Part shown: positions 24,774-33,774 of the stretch, piece by piece | Numbering within the stretch: position 1 is the first letter of the stretch | Layout: each line of letters opens with the position of its first letter | Assembly (NCBI GenBank): GCA_025800365.1 | Contig: JAOXRT010000193.1 | Span: 1-45,799, forward strand | Length of the DNA stretch: 45,799 bases | From: Cellvibrionaceae bacterium | GTDB lineage: Bacteria; Pseudomonadota; Gammaproteobacteria; Pseudomonadales; Cellvibrionaceae | Direction of reading: 5' to 3' | Made by a program: the position numbers and the translations under genes | The notes under the pieces: model-generated | What the model was told of the DNA's origin: nothing | Seen by the model: the letters and a program-made list of their open reading frames with translations, nothing else | Databases searched by the model: none

Positions 24774-25909
24774 TGTGCCCCCTCAGTATTAGCTTGCTCA
24801 TCGGCACTGGCTTTTGATTCAGCTGTAACCGTTGGCTTGGTTTGAATAAATACTTTTAGCCCTTGGCGCAGTTTGAAGCTGCCAATGCTGGCCACCAGGC
24901 TACCTTTGGCAATACCTTCGCGAATAATAAAACCGTTGTTACGGCGCGGCCCAAGCTCAATGCGCACGCGCTCAGCGCGATAAAAGTCACCTGCAGCATC
25001 TGGGTTTAGGCGATACACATAATCGGCGAATTGATCTCGGCTGATGCTCACATCCGGCACCCAGCTAGCCGCTTCAATAGCGCCTGCACTTAACTTCACT
25101 TCTACAATGCTATTGCTGTTGAGATTTGTGTTTTCCGGCTGCTCGATGCGGCCACGATAACGTAGCTGACGTGAGCTACTATTAACTTCGGCATCACTGG
25201 CAACAAGCTGGGCCATTACAGATTGACTAGGGTTAAGCTGTACTTCAATCTCACTGTTAGCATCTAGGCGAGGGAAATCCTGCGGTACAGAAAAGTCGAC
25301 CCAAATAAAATTATTCACACCCACCAAGCGAGTAATCATCGTATTGGGGTTCAAGTACTGGCCGGCCTCTAAAGTGTGCAAGCCAACATGGCCTTTAAAA
25401 GGCGCCACGATAGTCTTCTTATTGATAACTGCTTTTTGTGCAGCAATTTCGGCCAAGCTGGTTTGGTAGTCGGCTTCGGCGCGATCCAGCGCTTCGGCGC
25501 TAACGCGGTTTTGTTTGCGTAGCTTTTTATTACGATCCAAAGTGATCTTGGCTAAACGCGCACTGGCATTGGCTGCACGTAAGCGAGCTTCTTCTTCGCT
25601 AACATCCAGCTGTAGCAAAACTTGGCCGGCTTCAACAAGGCCGCCCGAGGGTAGGTTTAAGGTTTTAATTTTACCGCCCAGCTCAGTACGTAAATCCAGC
25701 TGCTGTGGCGCAATAAGCTCGCCGCTAACGGTAAGCTGCTGGCGAAACTCGGCGGCTTCAACGGTAACTGCTTTTACAGTGGCTGATGGCTCAGGGAACG
25801 ATTTACCAATCGCAATGGCTTCTTTAATCTGTAAAAACTTCACTGTGCCAAGGCCGGCAAAAACCAGCAGGCAAAGTACAATAGTGATTATCCAACGGCG
25901 AAGATTCAT
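24770..25909 (-). CDS. Periplasmic adaptor (membrane-fusion) protein of the RND pump
   Basis: 379 residues. A single N-terminal helix (RRWIITIVLCLLVFAGLGTVKFL) anchors it; then come the first lipoyl half and barrel start (VEAAEFRQQLTVSGELIAPQQ), an alpha-hairpin (about 95-150), the second lipoyl half (KKTIVAPFKGHVGLHTLEAGQY) and the beta-barrel and membrane-proximal domains. This order is standard for HlyD/AcrA-type adaptors. It lies between the tetR-type gene (32-base gap) and the pump gene (4-base overlap), and bridges the pump to an outer-membrane channel. Confidence 0.92.
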   Translation of the reverse strand: MNLRRWIITIVLCLLVFAGLGTVKFLQIKEAIAIGKSFPEPSATVKAVTVEAAEFRQQLTVSGELIAPQQLDLRTELGGKIKTLNLPSGGLVEAGQVLLQLDVSEEEARLRAANASARLAKITLDRNKKLRKQNRVSAEALDRAEADYQTSLAEIAAQKAVINKKTIVAPFKGHVGLHTLEAGQYLNPNTMITRLVGVNNFIWVDFSVPQDFPRLDANSEIEVQLNPSQSVMAQLVASDAEVNSSSRQLRYRGRIEQPENTNLNSNSIVEVKLSAGAIEAASWVPDVSISRDQFADYVYRLNPDAAGDFYRAERVRIELGPRRNNGFIIREGIAKGSLVASIGSFKLRQGLKVFIQTKPTVTAESKASADEQANTEGAQ

Positions 25910-25941
25910 GGTGTGTAATCCAATAATATTAAAATAATTGT

Positions 25942-26664
25942 TTAACGTAGTCCGGCGGCACTTACCGCCGCCAATGCGCGTTGTACGCCGGCATCATCAA
26001 CTTTTTGCTGCCAGTCATAACTGTTCAGTAAGCGCGTAAAATTTTTAATCAGCAGATCATCGGCTGGTAGCGGGTAAGGTAGCGGCTCGGCCAATTGAAT
26101 GGCGCTACGGTTATGTTGGCGCAGTACCACTTGTGAATAACCCACATGCATAGACCAGGTTGCCGTACTGAGCTCAGCAATAGTGGTGTTGCTGGCTTCG
26201 ATATCCAGTTCGCCATTATCAATGGCGTTTTGCCACAGCTTTTCAAACAATGCCCCGCAGGCTTCAATACTTTGCGACATATTCTCCAACCAGCGCGGTG
26301 AGGCTCGGCGCAAAATCGCTTCGCAATTTACTAAGGCATCAAGGTGGCTATCGAAGTCATAGCACTGGGTTTTGTGCGGATCTAACAAACCTAGGGCAAT
26401 GATCTTTTCGGGTGTGCTCAAATCTAGGCTTAGGGTTTGAGCAAAGGTGTCATGCAAATGCCGAGACATGCGAGTGCCCAAGGCTACTAAAACATCTTCT
26501 TTGCTTTGCACATGCTTATATAAGGTGCCAATCGAAACCCCGGCCTCTTTGGCAATGGCCGACATGGTGAAATCCAGCAGAGAGGTTTGCTGCACGCACT
26601 TGGCGGCGGCGCAAAGGATCATATCCTCCTGCTCTTGGGGGCTGTGTTTTGGGGCTGGTGGCAT
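25942..26664 (-). CDS. TetR-family repressor of the efflux operon
   Basis: 240 residues from ATG 26664; a TTG at 26673 would add three. The N-terminal helix-turn-helix (about 14-60) contains FTMSAIAKEAGVSIGTLYKHVQSKEDVLVAL, the TetR signature. The C-terminal ligand domain is not close to a named group. First gene of the tetR-adaptor-pump operon, so it probably represses itself and the pump through the palindrome just upstream and is released by a pump substrate. Confidence 0.9.
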   Translation of the reverse strand: MPPAPKHSPQEQEDMILCAAAKCVQQTSLLDFTMSAIAKEAGVSIGTLYKHVQSKEDVLVALGTRMSRHLHDTFAQTLSLDLSTPEKIIALGLLDPHKTQCYDFDSHLDALVNCEAILRRASPRWLENMSQSIEACGALFEKLWQNAIDNGELDIEASNTTIAELSTATWSMHVGYSQVVLRQHNRSAIQLAEPLPYPLPADDLLIKNFTRLLNSYDWQQKVDDAGVQRALAAVSAAGLR

Positions 26665-26696
26665 AGCTTTCAACCATATTTAGCTAATATGAAATC

Positions 26697-26717
26697 CATT
26701 CGAACATCATTCGAATG
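26697..26717. promoter_or_regulatory. Likely TetR operator
   Basis: Inverted repeat CATTCGAA (26697-26704) and TTCGAATG (26710-26717) with a five-base spacer, 33 bases before the tetR-type start. Position and symmetry suit an autoregulatory operator. Confidence 0.7.
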
Positions 26718-26871
26718 CTGTGCGATTTTACGCCGCTAGGCTTTGGAGTCAATAAAATTACCGCTATTAGGGCAATAAGAATTGTTAATCCTGTGTCAGT
26801 TTTTACGCTTGGGCGAGCTTGATGGATCTATAGAGGTCGGCGTAGTGGGGCTGCAATTAGCTAATACATGC

Positions 26872-28026
26872 TTAGTCTGTAAGTACCTGCTTGCTCCAGG
26901 CGCTAGGGGCATGGCCGGTCCAGCTTTTAAAAGCACGGCTAAAGGCGGCACTATCAGCAAAGCCAAGCTGCTCGGCAAGCACCGCCATGGAAAGTTCACC
27001 CTTGCGCAGGGCCTGCTCGGCACGGCTTTGTTGCACTTCACGGCGCAGCTCTTTAAAGCTGGCCCCTTCGGCTTCCAGTTTGCGGGCTAGAGTACGGGGG
27101 CTTACATGCAGGGCTTGGGCGAGAGTTTCTCGGTCTGGGATGATCGCTTGCAGTTGTAGCTGGCGCTTTACTAGCTCTACATAGCGGCTTTGGCGGCGCA
27201 AATCCGCCGAGACTCTTTGCACCAGCTTTAAATAGGCCCGGTAAATTGCTTGGTTTTGCCTCAAGGGCTCGCGGTCAAAATGGCCAGGGGCGCACAACAG
27301 GCTGGCGCTATCTTGCTGGTAATGAACGCAGCCACCAAAGTGCTCCTGAATCATGGCTTCTTCTGGGCCGGGTGCAAATGGCAGGTGGACGGCTACTGGG
27401 GTGCAATCTGGGCCGGCAATATCTTCTATCAATGTGGCAGAGGAAACCAAGTCGCGCAGCAGGCAGAATTCCTGCAGCTGCTGACCTTTATGGCCCAGTT
27501 TAATATCGGGTTCTAATTCAAATCGGCAGTAATCGTGATCTTTATTACGCCCTAATTCGATATGGCTCTGCCCCCAGGTAAGCTCTGGAAAGCTCAATAT
27601 GGTTTGCACGGCATGTAGCACTGTATCGGCATGCATGGCGGTAAGGCCCAGCAAGCCAAATAAGGTGATTGAAGCATTGGCGCCGGCCTCCAGGGCCAAG
27701 AGGCGGTGGCTATTGGGTTGATGGGCTGCAATCAGTTTCAACAGCAAAGTTTGTTCTTGCTCTTGTTCAATGGGGTAATCTGGATCTTCCAAAGCAATTG
27801 GCGGAATTCCGCAGGCTAGGGCAATCGCTTCGCCATCTTGGCCCATCTCTTCAAGTTGTTGCAGTTCTAACTGAATCCCAAAGGCACTGCGCTGGCTGAC
27901 AAGTAGGTCACCTCGGGCCAGAACTTGCTTGGCTTTGTTTGCTGTCGATATCGGAGCTGCGCGGTAGTCGGCCATATTGTATGTCTGTGCTGGTTTGATA
28001 GTGTAAAGCTTGGCAAATCGTACCAT
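26872..28026 (-). CDS. AraC-family regulator (OruR/GliR-like, PF12625 N-domain)
   Basis: 384 residues from ATG 28026; M18 at 27975 is an alternative start, and neither has a strong ribosome site. The N-terminal two thirds match the all-alpha-plus-beta 'AraC-type arabinose-binding-like' domain of PF12625, with QRSAFGIQLELQQL, FGLLGLTAMHADTVLHAVQ and the polar QSHIELGRNKDHDYCRFEL. The last ~100 residues carry two helix-turn-helix motifs (LAQALHVSPRTLARKLEAEG and MAVLAEQLGFADSAAFSRAFKSWTGHAPS). Members of this group commonly control a neighbouring lipid- or aromatic-oxidising enzyme; here the divergent gene is a flavin monooxygenase 167 bases away. Confidence 0.88.
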   Translation of the reverse strand: MVRFAKLYTIKPAQTYNMADYRAAPISTANKAKQVLARGDLLVSQRSAFGIQLELQQLEEMGQDGEAIALACGIPPIALEDPDYPIEQEQEQTLLLKLIAAHQPNSHRLLALEAGANASITLFGLLGLTAMHADTVLHAVQTILSFPELTWGQSHIELGRNKDHDYCRFELEPDIKLGHKGQQLQEFCLLRDLVSSATLIEDIAGPDCTPVAVHLPFAPGPEEAMIQEHFGGCVHYQQDSASLLCAPGHFDREPLRQNQAIYRAYLKLVQRVSADLRRQSRYVELVKRQLQLQAIIPDRETLAQALHVSPRTLARKLEAEGASFKELRREVQQSRAEQALRKGELSMAVLAEQLGFADSAAFSRAFKSWTGHAPSAWSKQVLTD

Positions 28027-28193
28027 TTTGGCTCAAAATATCAAAAGCCTGGCAGCGCCCATCATCGCTAAGCCGGGGTGGCTATGGCACAGTTTGTATA
28101 TATAAAGTAATACCCAAAGCGGCCCAGCGATACTTTAGGGCTGAAGACTCACGATAAAGAATCTTGATATAAAAATAATTTAGCGAGGCGATT

Positions 28194-29639
28194 GTGGAAG
28201 CATTAGACGTTCTGATTATTGGTGCGGGCATTTCCGGTATTGGCATGGCTTGTCATTTAAAGCAAAAGTGCCCAGATCAGAAATACGCCATTTTAGAAGG
28301 CCGAGAAAATTTTGGTGGCACCTGGGATCTTTTTAAATACCCCGGTATCCGTTCTGATTCCGATATGTATACCTTTGGTTACAGCTTTCGTCCATGGACT
28401 AATGGTGCCGATATCGCTTCGGCCGAATCTATTCGTGAATACTTGGATGAAACCGCTTCTGAATATGGTGTGCATGAAAACATTCGCTACAGCCATCGTG
28501 TGGAAAAGCTGCAATGGAACAGTGATGAGGCCTGCTGGTTTGTGCATTATCGCCACAAGGGCGGTGAAGAGCAGATTTTAAAAACCCGCTTTTTGGTAAC
28601 TTGCACAGGTTATTACAATTACGAGCAAGGTTACCTGCCTGAATTCCCAGGCTATGAAAATTTCAATGGCTTAAAAGTTCACCCGCAGCAGTGGCCCGAA
28701 AATTTAGATTATAAAGATAAGAAGGTGCTAATTATTGGCAGTGGTGCCACGGCGGTAACTTTGGTGCCGTCTATGGCCGATGAAGCTGCCCATGTCACTA
28801 TGCTGCAGCGCTCGCCCACTTATGTTTTTACTCGCCCGGCGCGCGATCCTATTGCTAAGTGGCTGCACAAGTTTATGCCGGATAGCTGGGCGCATTATCT
28901 TACCCGTGCTAAAAATATTTTCCTTAGCTGGTATATCTTTTCTAAATCTAAGCGAAGCCCGGATGGTGTGCGCCAATATCTGCGCGATATGGTTAAAGAC
29001 GAGGTGGGTGATTCGGTAGATGTTGATGTGCACTTTAACCCAAGCTATAACCCATGGGATCAACGTATGTGTTTGGTGCCTGATAGTGATTTGTTTAAGT
29101 GCTTAAAAGAAGGTAAAGCTTCTATTGTTACTGATCATATTGAAACCTTTACCGAAAGCGGTGTGCAATTAAAATCGGGTGAGTCGATCGATGCCGATAT
29201 TATTGTGCCGGCGACGGGATTGGATCTGCAGTTTTTGGGTGGCATTGATCTTTATAAAGACGATAAAAAAATCGAATCCGGTGAGTTGGTAAATTACAAG
29301 GGTATGATGTTTGCTAATCTTCCTAATATGGTTTCAGTATTTGGTTACACGAATGCCTCTTGGACTTTGAAAGCCGATTTAACCTCGGACTATGTGTGCC
29401 GTTTAATTAAGCATATGAAAACCACCGGCCGTAAGCAGGTGATGCCAAAGTTGGATTTAAACGGTTTTGCCCAGAGCCCGATGATCGATTCTTTGAAATC
29501 CGGCTATATTAGCCGTGCTGAGAGTATTATGCCTAAGCAGGGTGAGGCTTATCCTTGGCGTAATCAGGATAATTATTATCGGGATTATTTTGCGATTCGA
29601 CATGGTAAGTTGGAGGACGGAGTGTTGGAGTTTGTTTAA
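28194..29639 (+). CDS. FAD/NADPH-dependent Baeyer-Villiger-type monooxygenase (EthA-like)
   Basis: 481 residues, close to EthA in length. The FAD Rossmann motif is GAGISG (10-15) followed by GGTWD (41-45) and RSDSDMYTFGYSFRPW, which is characteristic of EthA-like enzymes. The Baeyer-Villiger fingerprint FxGxxxHxxxWP is F157-G159-H163-W167-P168, followed by the NADPH Rossmann motif GSGATA (182-187). These enzymes insert oxygen next to ketones or oxidise sulfur. The start is GTG with GAGG seven bases before. AraC-type control from the divergent gene is likely. Downstream lies PE6, which may terminate transcription. Confidence 0.92.
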   Translation: MEALDVLIIGAGISGIGMACHLKQKCPDQKYAILEGRENFGGTWDLFKYPGIRSDSDMYTFGYSFRPWTNGADIASAESIREYLDETASEYGVHENIRYSHRVEKLQWNSDEACWFVHYRHKGGEEQILKTRFLVTCTGYYNYEQGYLPEFPGYENFNGLKVHPQQWPENLDYKDKKVLIIGSGATAVTLVPSMADEAAHVTMLQRSPTYVFTRPARDPIAKWLHKFMPDSWAHYLTRAKNIFLSWYIFSKSKRSPDGVRQYLRDMVKDEVGDSVDVDVHFNPSYNPWDQRMCLVPDSDLFKCLKEGKASIVTDHIETFTESGVQLKSGESIDADIIVPATGLDLQFLGGIDLYKDDKKIESGELVNYKGMMFANLPNMVSVFGYTNASWTLKADLTSDYVCRLIKHMKTTGRKQVMPKLDLNGFAQSPMIDSLKSGYISRAESIMPKQGEAYPWRNQDNYYRDYFAIRHGKLEDGVLEFV

Positions 29640-29674
29640 TATGTGTCTGGGTTCGGGTGTTAAGCTTTTTAACA

Positions 29675-29832
29675 TCTGACCGCTTAAAGGCCGGGTTTCC
29701 CCTAAGCCACGATCGGCGGCCCTCCCGGCTTCCCTCCTTCCTAAAAAAGCCTCACAAAAAGATGTGAGTCTTTTTTACTCACTCGGCGCTCGCTCTGATT
29801 GTGGCTTAGGGGCAACCCGGCCTTTAAGCTGC
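29675..29832 (-). repeat. Palindromic element PE6 (158 bp, unrelated interior)
   Basis: Within the 441-base gap 29640-30080, otherwise empty. Two 29-bp arms (29682-29710 and 29801-29829) pair with one mismatch. Read on the minus strand it starts GCAG and ends GCGGTCAG, the same ends as PE1-PE5, but the 90-bp interior differs: it contains an A/T hairpin (AAAAAAG-CTCAC with GTGAG-CTTTTTT) that would work as an intrinsic terminator for the monooxygenase gene, and GGCGGCCCTCCCGGC. A short frame through it is not credible as a gene. Confidence 0.7.
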
Positions 29833-30080
29833 TTTGGTGGTTTTTTTCATTGTGTTGGTTTTACGAATCTAGGAAGAACTGAGGTTTTAAGTGCCAAGCC
29901 CTTAAGTCTTGATGTGAATTTGCAGGTGCTTGTAAAAGTTTTGGTAAAGCAATAGATTAGAGTTTTAGGCAACGGAATGCAGGTAGATGTTAAAACGGTC
30001 CATCCTATCTTTCCGTATTATTGAGATGCGTCTACTTGGTGCATATTTATCTCTGCCTCTCGTTTGAGCTGGTGAATAGA

Positions 30081-30527
30081 ATGGCGATAAACTATCGACA
30101 CGTAAGGAACTATGTAAGAAGTCTGCCAAATCAAACGGTGGTTCCCGATAGGCTATTGAGAAAGCCACAGAACCTGAAGGTATTGGAGCTGTTAGAGTTT
30201 GCTATGGCGGCTTTCTTTTTGTTTTTATGGTTTGCATTAGATGTTAGCTGGAACTCTCTGCAATCTATAGCCTATTTGTCTAATGCTTTGTTTTGGGCGG
30301 GGGCCTCTGTATTGTTAGGTATCGAAGACTATAGGTACAGAGCTGCAACTTCTATCGCTACTTTCTCAACTGTGGGGCCAATGTTCTATACGGGGTATGT
30401 GCACTCGGCCTACTTTATGTTTGCAATGGGGCTTGTTATATCTCTTTATCCTCTCAGTTTATATCTGATTAAGTCAAATATAGCTTATTACAAATGGACT
30501 AGAGTGTGTGCTGGTAAAGATCTATAA
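30081..30527 (+). CDS. Unrecognised membrane protein
   Basis: 148 residues from ATG 30081 (GGTGA six bases upstream; the frame opens at 30021 without a ribosome site). About 35 basic residues at the N-terminus are followed by four hydrophobic helices. No family recognised. It opens a run of small plus-strand genes with lower GC than the flanking genes. Confidence 0.6.
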   Translation: MAINYRHVRNYVRSLPNQTVVPDRLLRKPQNLKVLELLEFAMAAFFLFLWFALDVSWNSLQSIAYLSNALFWAGASVLLGIEDYRYRAATSIATFSTVGPMFYTGYVHSAYFMFAMGLVISLYPLSLYLIKSNIAYYKWTRVCAGKDL

Positions 30528-30617
30528 AAAGCAAGGGTGTGGCACCCGGTGCAAAGACGAACTGGTACGGCAATCTATTCTGTGCTCGTTCGTCCGTATT
30601 AATAGCGTTAGGATTCT

Positions 30618-31016
30618 ATGAATACTCTAGTAAAGAACTTAATTCTGATGGGAACATCCCTAGTCTTTATGACTTTCTTTTTTGTTTACTCTGAAATATA
30701 TAGAGCTCAAAGCCTAATTGATATCGCTGAGGATCCAAATGTTTCTACGATTCGAGGCTTTGAAGATGCCGAGCGAGAATATGAAGCGGGCTATGCATAC
30801 TTTCAGCGCCACAACGGCAAGTATCTTGGTGTCTCCCGTAAAGAAATAGCGGCTTTAGATGATAGACAGTCTGGTTTTGTAAGGCTTGTATGTGTTTTGG
30901 GGGGCTTCACCGAGACTATAGCGCTCAAAATTAGCGAGTATGAGTATAATGAATATTATGTATTGGCCTACAATACGCGCTTGAAAACGCTACTTAGCAA
31001 GGATTTGGGCAAGTAG
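30618..31016 (+). CDS. Unrecognised membrane-anchored small protein
   Basis: 132 residues with one N-terminal hydrophobic helix (LVKNLILMGTSLVFMTFFFVYS) that could be an uncleaved anchor, then a polar, acidic domain outside the membrane. AGGA lies six bases before the ATG. No family recognised. Low-GC neighbours suggest an accessory gene. Confidence 0.6.
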   Translation: MNTLVKNLILMGTSLVFMTFFFVYSEIYRAQSLIDIAEDPNVSTIRGFEDAEREYEAGYAYFQRHNGKYLGVSRKEIAALDDRQSGFVRLVCVLGGFTETIALKISEYEYNEYYVLAYNTRLKTLLSKDLGK

Positions 31017-31087
31017 TAGTAACCGTAGTAAATCGTTCGTCTAGCTCCACAAAAATTGACCTTTGCAACTAACGTAGATATTAAAAC

Positions 31088-31522
31088 ATGCAGTTGATCA
31101 TATCTGGTGAAATTGATGGCTCACACCCTGGGCATTCAATGCATAAGAAGTTTGCTGAGTCAGCTGGTCGAGTACAAAGCCAAGTGAATAACATCATTAC
31201 AAGCCAAAACTATGGTTCGGCAGTATCGGAAATATTCATCTGTCCAATTATCGTGAAAATAACAAAAGAGTATAAAGCAGCTGGTTGGCATAAGGAGAGA
31301 AAGTTATGGAAGAGAAAATCTAGAACTATGGATTTCAGGTTGAAGATTGATTATGAAAGTTTTCTTAGTTCCAGTGATTCTGGTAGAGATATGTTGATCC
31401 TAAAGAACCTTATAGACTCCGTTCGAATTCTAGCTATTAGAGCAAAAGGTGAGTTTCATGTTGATCAGTTTGAAGCTGACCTTTTCGATCATTTTGGTAC
31501 AAATTATGAAGATCTGTGCTAA
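31088..31522 (+). CDS. Small cytoplasmic protein, possible orphan immunity protein
   Basis: 144 residues without signal or membrane helix. It opens with MQLIISGEIDG, continues through YGSAVSEIFICPIIV and ends with FRLKIDYESFL and a helical tail. From memory this layout resembles the Imm44-type immunity proteins of polymorphic toxin systems, but I could not verify this; no toxin gene is next to it. The ribosome site is weak. It overlaps the following lipoprotein gene by 17 bases, suggesting coupled translation. Confidence 0.5.
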   Translation: MQLIISGEIDGSHPGHSMHKKFAESAGRVQSQVNNIITSQNYGSAVSEIFICPIIVKITKEYKAAGWHKERKLWKRKSRTMDFRLKIDYESFLSSSDSGRDMLILKNLIDSVRILAIRAKGEFHVDQFEADLFDHFGTNYEDLC

Positions 31523-31937
31523 TGAAAAGAGTTTCCTCGGAGTAAGTAGCTTTATCAGAAAATCTGGGGCTCTGATTGCTTGTTTTGTCTTATTGGTTGG
31601 ATGTAATCATGATATTGAGTGGAGGGATGGTCTTTATCAAGTACATTGGATCGATGAGGTATCGAACCGAAAGCTATCAATATCTGTAGATGGTGAGGGT
31701 TCTTTAGTGAGGCGTGTCGCCCCAGTTGTAGTGACTGTGGGAAGTAATGAGAGGTTTGTGGTAGTTAAACAGATCCCGGAAGGAGGAAGCTCAGTAGCAT
31801 ATTACTACATTGACAAAAACATAGATGGTATATACTTGGACCAAAGTGAAGTTACTCAAGGTCCATTTACCAAAGAAAGGTTTTCTGAATTGCAGCGAGA
31901 GCTCGATCTTCCAGGGTTTAGTAAGGAATTCGAGTAA
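31506..31937 (+). CDS. Unrecognised lipoprotein
   Basis: 143 residues from ATG 31506. The signal contains a lipobox LVGC with C33 as the lipidated cysteine, and the next residues are N-H-D-I-E; the first ~18 residues before the hydrophobic stretch are longer than usual, so a later start is possible but none has ATG in frame nearby. The mature part has a beta-rich pattern (WRDGLYQVHWIDEV, KLSISVDGEGSLV). It overlaps the preceding gene. The 230 bases after it (31938-32167) show nothing recognisable. Confidence 0.6.
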   Translation: MKICANEKSFLGVSSFIRKSGALIACFVLLVGCNHDIEWRDGLYQVHWIDEVSNRKLSISVDGEGSLVRRVAPVVVTVGSNERFVVVKQIPEGGSSVAYYYIDKNIDGIYLDQSEVTQGPFTKERFSELQRELDLPGFSKEFE

Positions 31938-32167
31938 TGGAAAACAGGCTGTTTTACAGAGGTTGAGCTTCGTTACTGGTTGGTGTGTATTAGGTGACTA
32001 CGCTGCCTGCTTGCTCACTGGTATAAATTGCACACGAATTGTATTTTAAGTTTGTTAAAAAGAGAAAGTTAAGAGTTTTAATAAAGCGGTAGTCTCGTAT
32101 TGTCTAGCAATGTGTGCGCGCAGAATGTATCAAATAATCTACCAATAAAGGCACGGCTGCCTATACT

Positions 32168-32629
32168 ATGAAAATACTACCGTATGAACGTTACAGCTTA
32201 AAAACAGACTTGAAGCAAGAAGAGCTTTGTCGGGCTATAGATCAAGCTTGCAGCTCAAGAGCTTTTTCTGGATCGCGTAGATCTATCCATGGGCGACGCA
32301 AGGGTGACGATTTTAAGGTTTATCGCGCCATCCGTTATCAAAATACCTTTTTACCTTATGCTTTCGGTAAAATTTACCATGAAGGTGCAAGAGTGTGTGT
32401 TGATATCACTTTAAGAATGAATCTATTTGCTATCGTCTTTATGCTTGTATGGTTAGGCGGTACCTTTGGCATTGCATTGGTGGAGATGCGCGATATTAAT
32501 GGCGGAGAGCCGAAAATTCCCTTTATTATGTGTGGGGTTGGATATCTTTTAATGCAGGCTGCCTTTTGGTATGAAGCGTCTCGTATTAAGTCGCTTGTAG
32601 AGAAAATGGTGCATGGCCAAGATCTATAG
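32168..32629 (+). CDS. Unrecognised two-helix membrane protein
   Basis: 153 residues. A polar N-terminal part (to about 90) with FSGSRRSIHGRRKGDDFKVYRAI and RYQNTFLPYAFGKIY is followed by two hydrophobic helices (about 77-98 and 112-132). The pattern 'short region with FKIYR-RNSFLP followed by two helices' is seen in many small uncharacterised bacterial proteins. No function can be given. No strong ribosome site. Confidence 0.6.
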   Translation: MKILPYERYSLKTDLKQEELCRAIDQACSSRAFSGSRRSIHGRRKGDDFKVYRAIRYQNTFLPYAFGKIYHEGARVCVDITLRMNLFAIVFMLVWLGGTFGIALVEMRDINGGEPKIPFIMCGVGYLLMQAAFWYEASRIKSLVEKMVHGQDL

Positions 32630-32679
32630 CGGCATTTACTTTATTTCAGTCCAACAGATGGTCTTAGAGGGTATTGGCA

Positions 32680-33036
32680 ATGAAAATGAATTATTTTGTC
32701 TTTGGCACTAACGATAAACAAAAATCTGTAGCTTTCTATGATGCGTTTTTTAAAGACTGCGGTTTAGTAAAAGCCCATGATGAGGGGCGTATGACTTTAT
32801 GGGCTAACGAAGAGATGATGTTTGCCGTAGCAGAGCCTTTTGATGAGCGGCCCGCCACTCACGGCAATGGCACTATGCTGGGCCTTAATCTTGGCTCTGC
32901 GGCCGAGGTGGATCGCTTACATGGGCTAGCGCTGGAGCTTGGTGGTTCGAGTGATGGTGAGCCGGGTGTACGATCGGGCCGATATTCTGCGTATATTCGC
33001 GATTTGGATCAGAATAAAATCTGTTTGTTTGAATAA
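32680..33036 (+). CDS. VOC-superfamily (glyoxalase/dioxygenase-like) protein
   Basis: 118 residues, a single VOC unit from ATG 32680 (GAGGG upstream; a TTG six bases earlier is less likely). It shows the two beta-alpha-beta-beta-beta modules: MNYFVFGTNDKQKSVAFYDAFFKDCG and then TMLGLNLGSAAEVDRLHGLALELGG, closing with RSGRYSAYIRDLDQNKICLFE, where the last Glu is the usual metal ligand. Substrates range widely in this family. Single-domain proteins dimerise. Confidence 0.85.
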   Translation: MKMNYFVFGTNDKQKSVAFYDAFFKDCGLVKAHDEGRMTLWANEEMMFAVAEPFDERPATHGNGTMLGLNLGSAAEVDRLHGLALELGGSSDGEPGVRSGRYSAYIRDLDQNKICLFE

Positions 33037-33172
33037 GCTATTTATCAAAAGGCGGCCTTTTTGATAGCTGCCACTTACCACGAAAGCCTCGTCAAAGCTA
33101 AGGTAAAACAAGCTCGAATGTGCAAGCGAGCCGCTAAGCTAATATGTAGGCTATCAAGGCCTGGAGGATAAG

Positions 33173-33358
33173 ATGGATTGTAAGAAAGCCAAGCAAATCA
33201 ATATCACGGTCTCAATATTGTTTGCCCTTGCCATGTTGCTAAGCTCATTCTTTATTGCCGATAAAGATTTGTCGCAGAATGTGGTCTTTATGCTAATCGC
33301 AGTTTGGCTTGTGCCATTTTTTTATCTTAGTAAAAAAAGCCGTGAAACGAGTTCTTAG
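33173..33358 (+). CDS. Small two-helix membrane protein
   Basis: 61 residues with helices at about 10-27 and 35-53 and a basic end. GGAGG six bases before the ATG makes translation likely. No family recognised. The GGCT-like gene starts 37 bases after it. Confidence 0.65.
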   Translation: MDCKKAKQINITVSILFALAMLLSSFFIADKDLSQNVVFMLIAVWLVPFFYLSKKSRETSS

Positions 33359-33395
33359 GCCCTGTTTTAATTTAGGCCCAGTGTCAATTAGGCAG

Positions 33396-33749
33396 ATGAA
33401 TATGGACTACTTATTTGTATATGGCACCCTAGCCCCTGGGCGAGTCAACCATCATATTGTGGAGAGTATTCCTGGTGTATGGCGTGAAGCTACAGTGAGA
33501 GGACGCTTACTAGAAGAAGGCTGGGGCGCTGAGATGGGCTACCCCGGTATTGAATTACCCCAAGTGGATGTAAATCCAGAAGAATATACTGATATAAACG
33601 GGTATATATTGGAGTCTCCAAATCTGGAAGATTTTTGGGGTGCGCTAGACGAATTTGAGGGCGAGGGCTATGTTCGAGTGCTCACCGAGGCAAAGCTGTC
33701 AGACGGACGCACCGTGAGTGCCAACGTTTATACCCTTGCTGAAAACTAA
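33396..33749 (+). CDS. Gamma-glutamylcyclotransferase-like (AIG2/GGCT) protein
   Basis: 117 residues. Starts MNMDYLFVYGTLAPGRVNHH, with the substrate-binding YGTLxxG loop, and has the catalytic glutamate in LDEFEGEGYVRV (the Glu of DEFEG). These proteins act as gamma-glutamyl cyclotransferases or amine cyclotransferases; the substrate is open. ATG 33396 and 33402 are both possible; the longer frame from 33309 covers the previous gene and is not used. Confidence 0.85.
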   Translation: MNMDYLFVYGTLAPGRVNHHIVESIPGVWREATVRGRLLEEGWGAEMGYPGIELPQVDVNPEEYTDINGYILESPNLEDFWGALDEFEGEGYVRVLTEAKLSDGRTVSANVYTLAEN

Positions 33750-33774
33750 AGGTTTTTTTAAAGGAGTTTGATAT

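Noticed and set aside
30528-33172. Possible integron cassette array (small genes in one direction)
   Set aside because: No GTTRRRY/RYYYAAC attC core pairs with imperfect palindromes were found between the genes, and no integrase gene is in the window.
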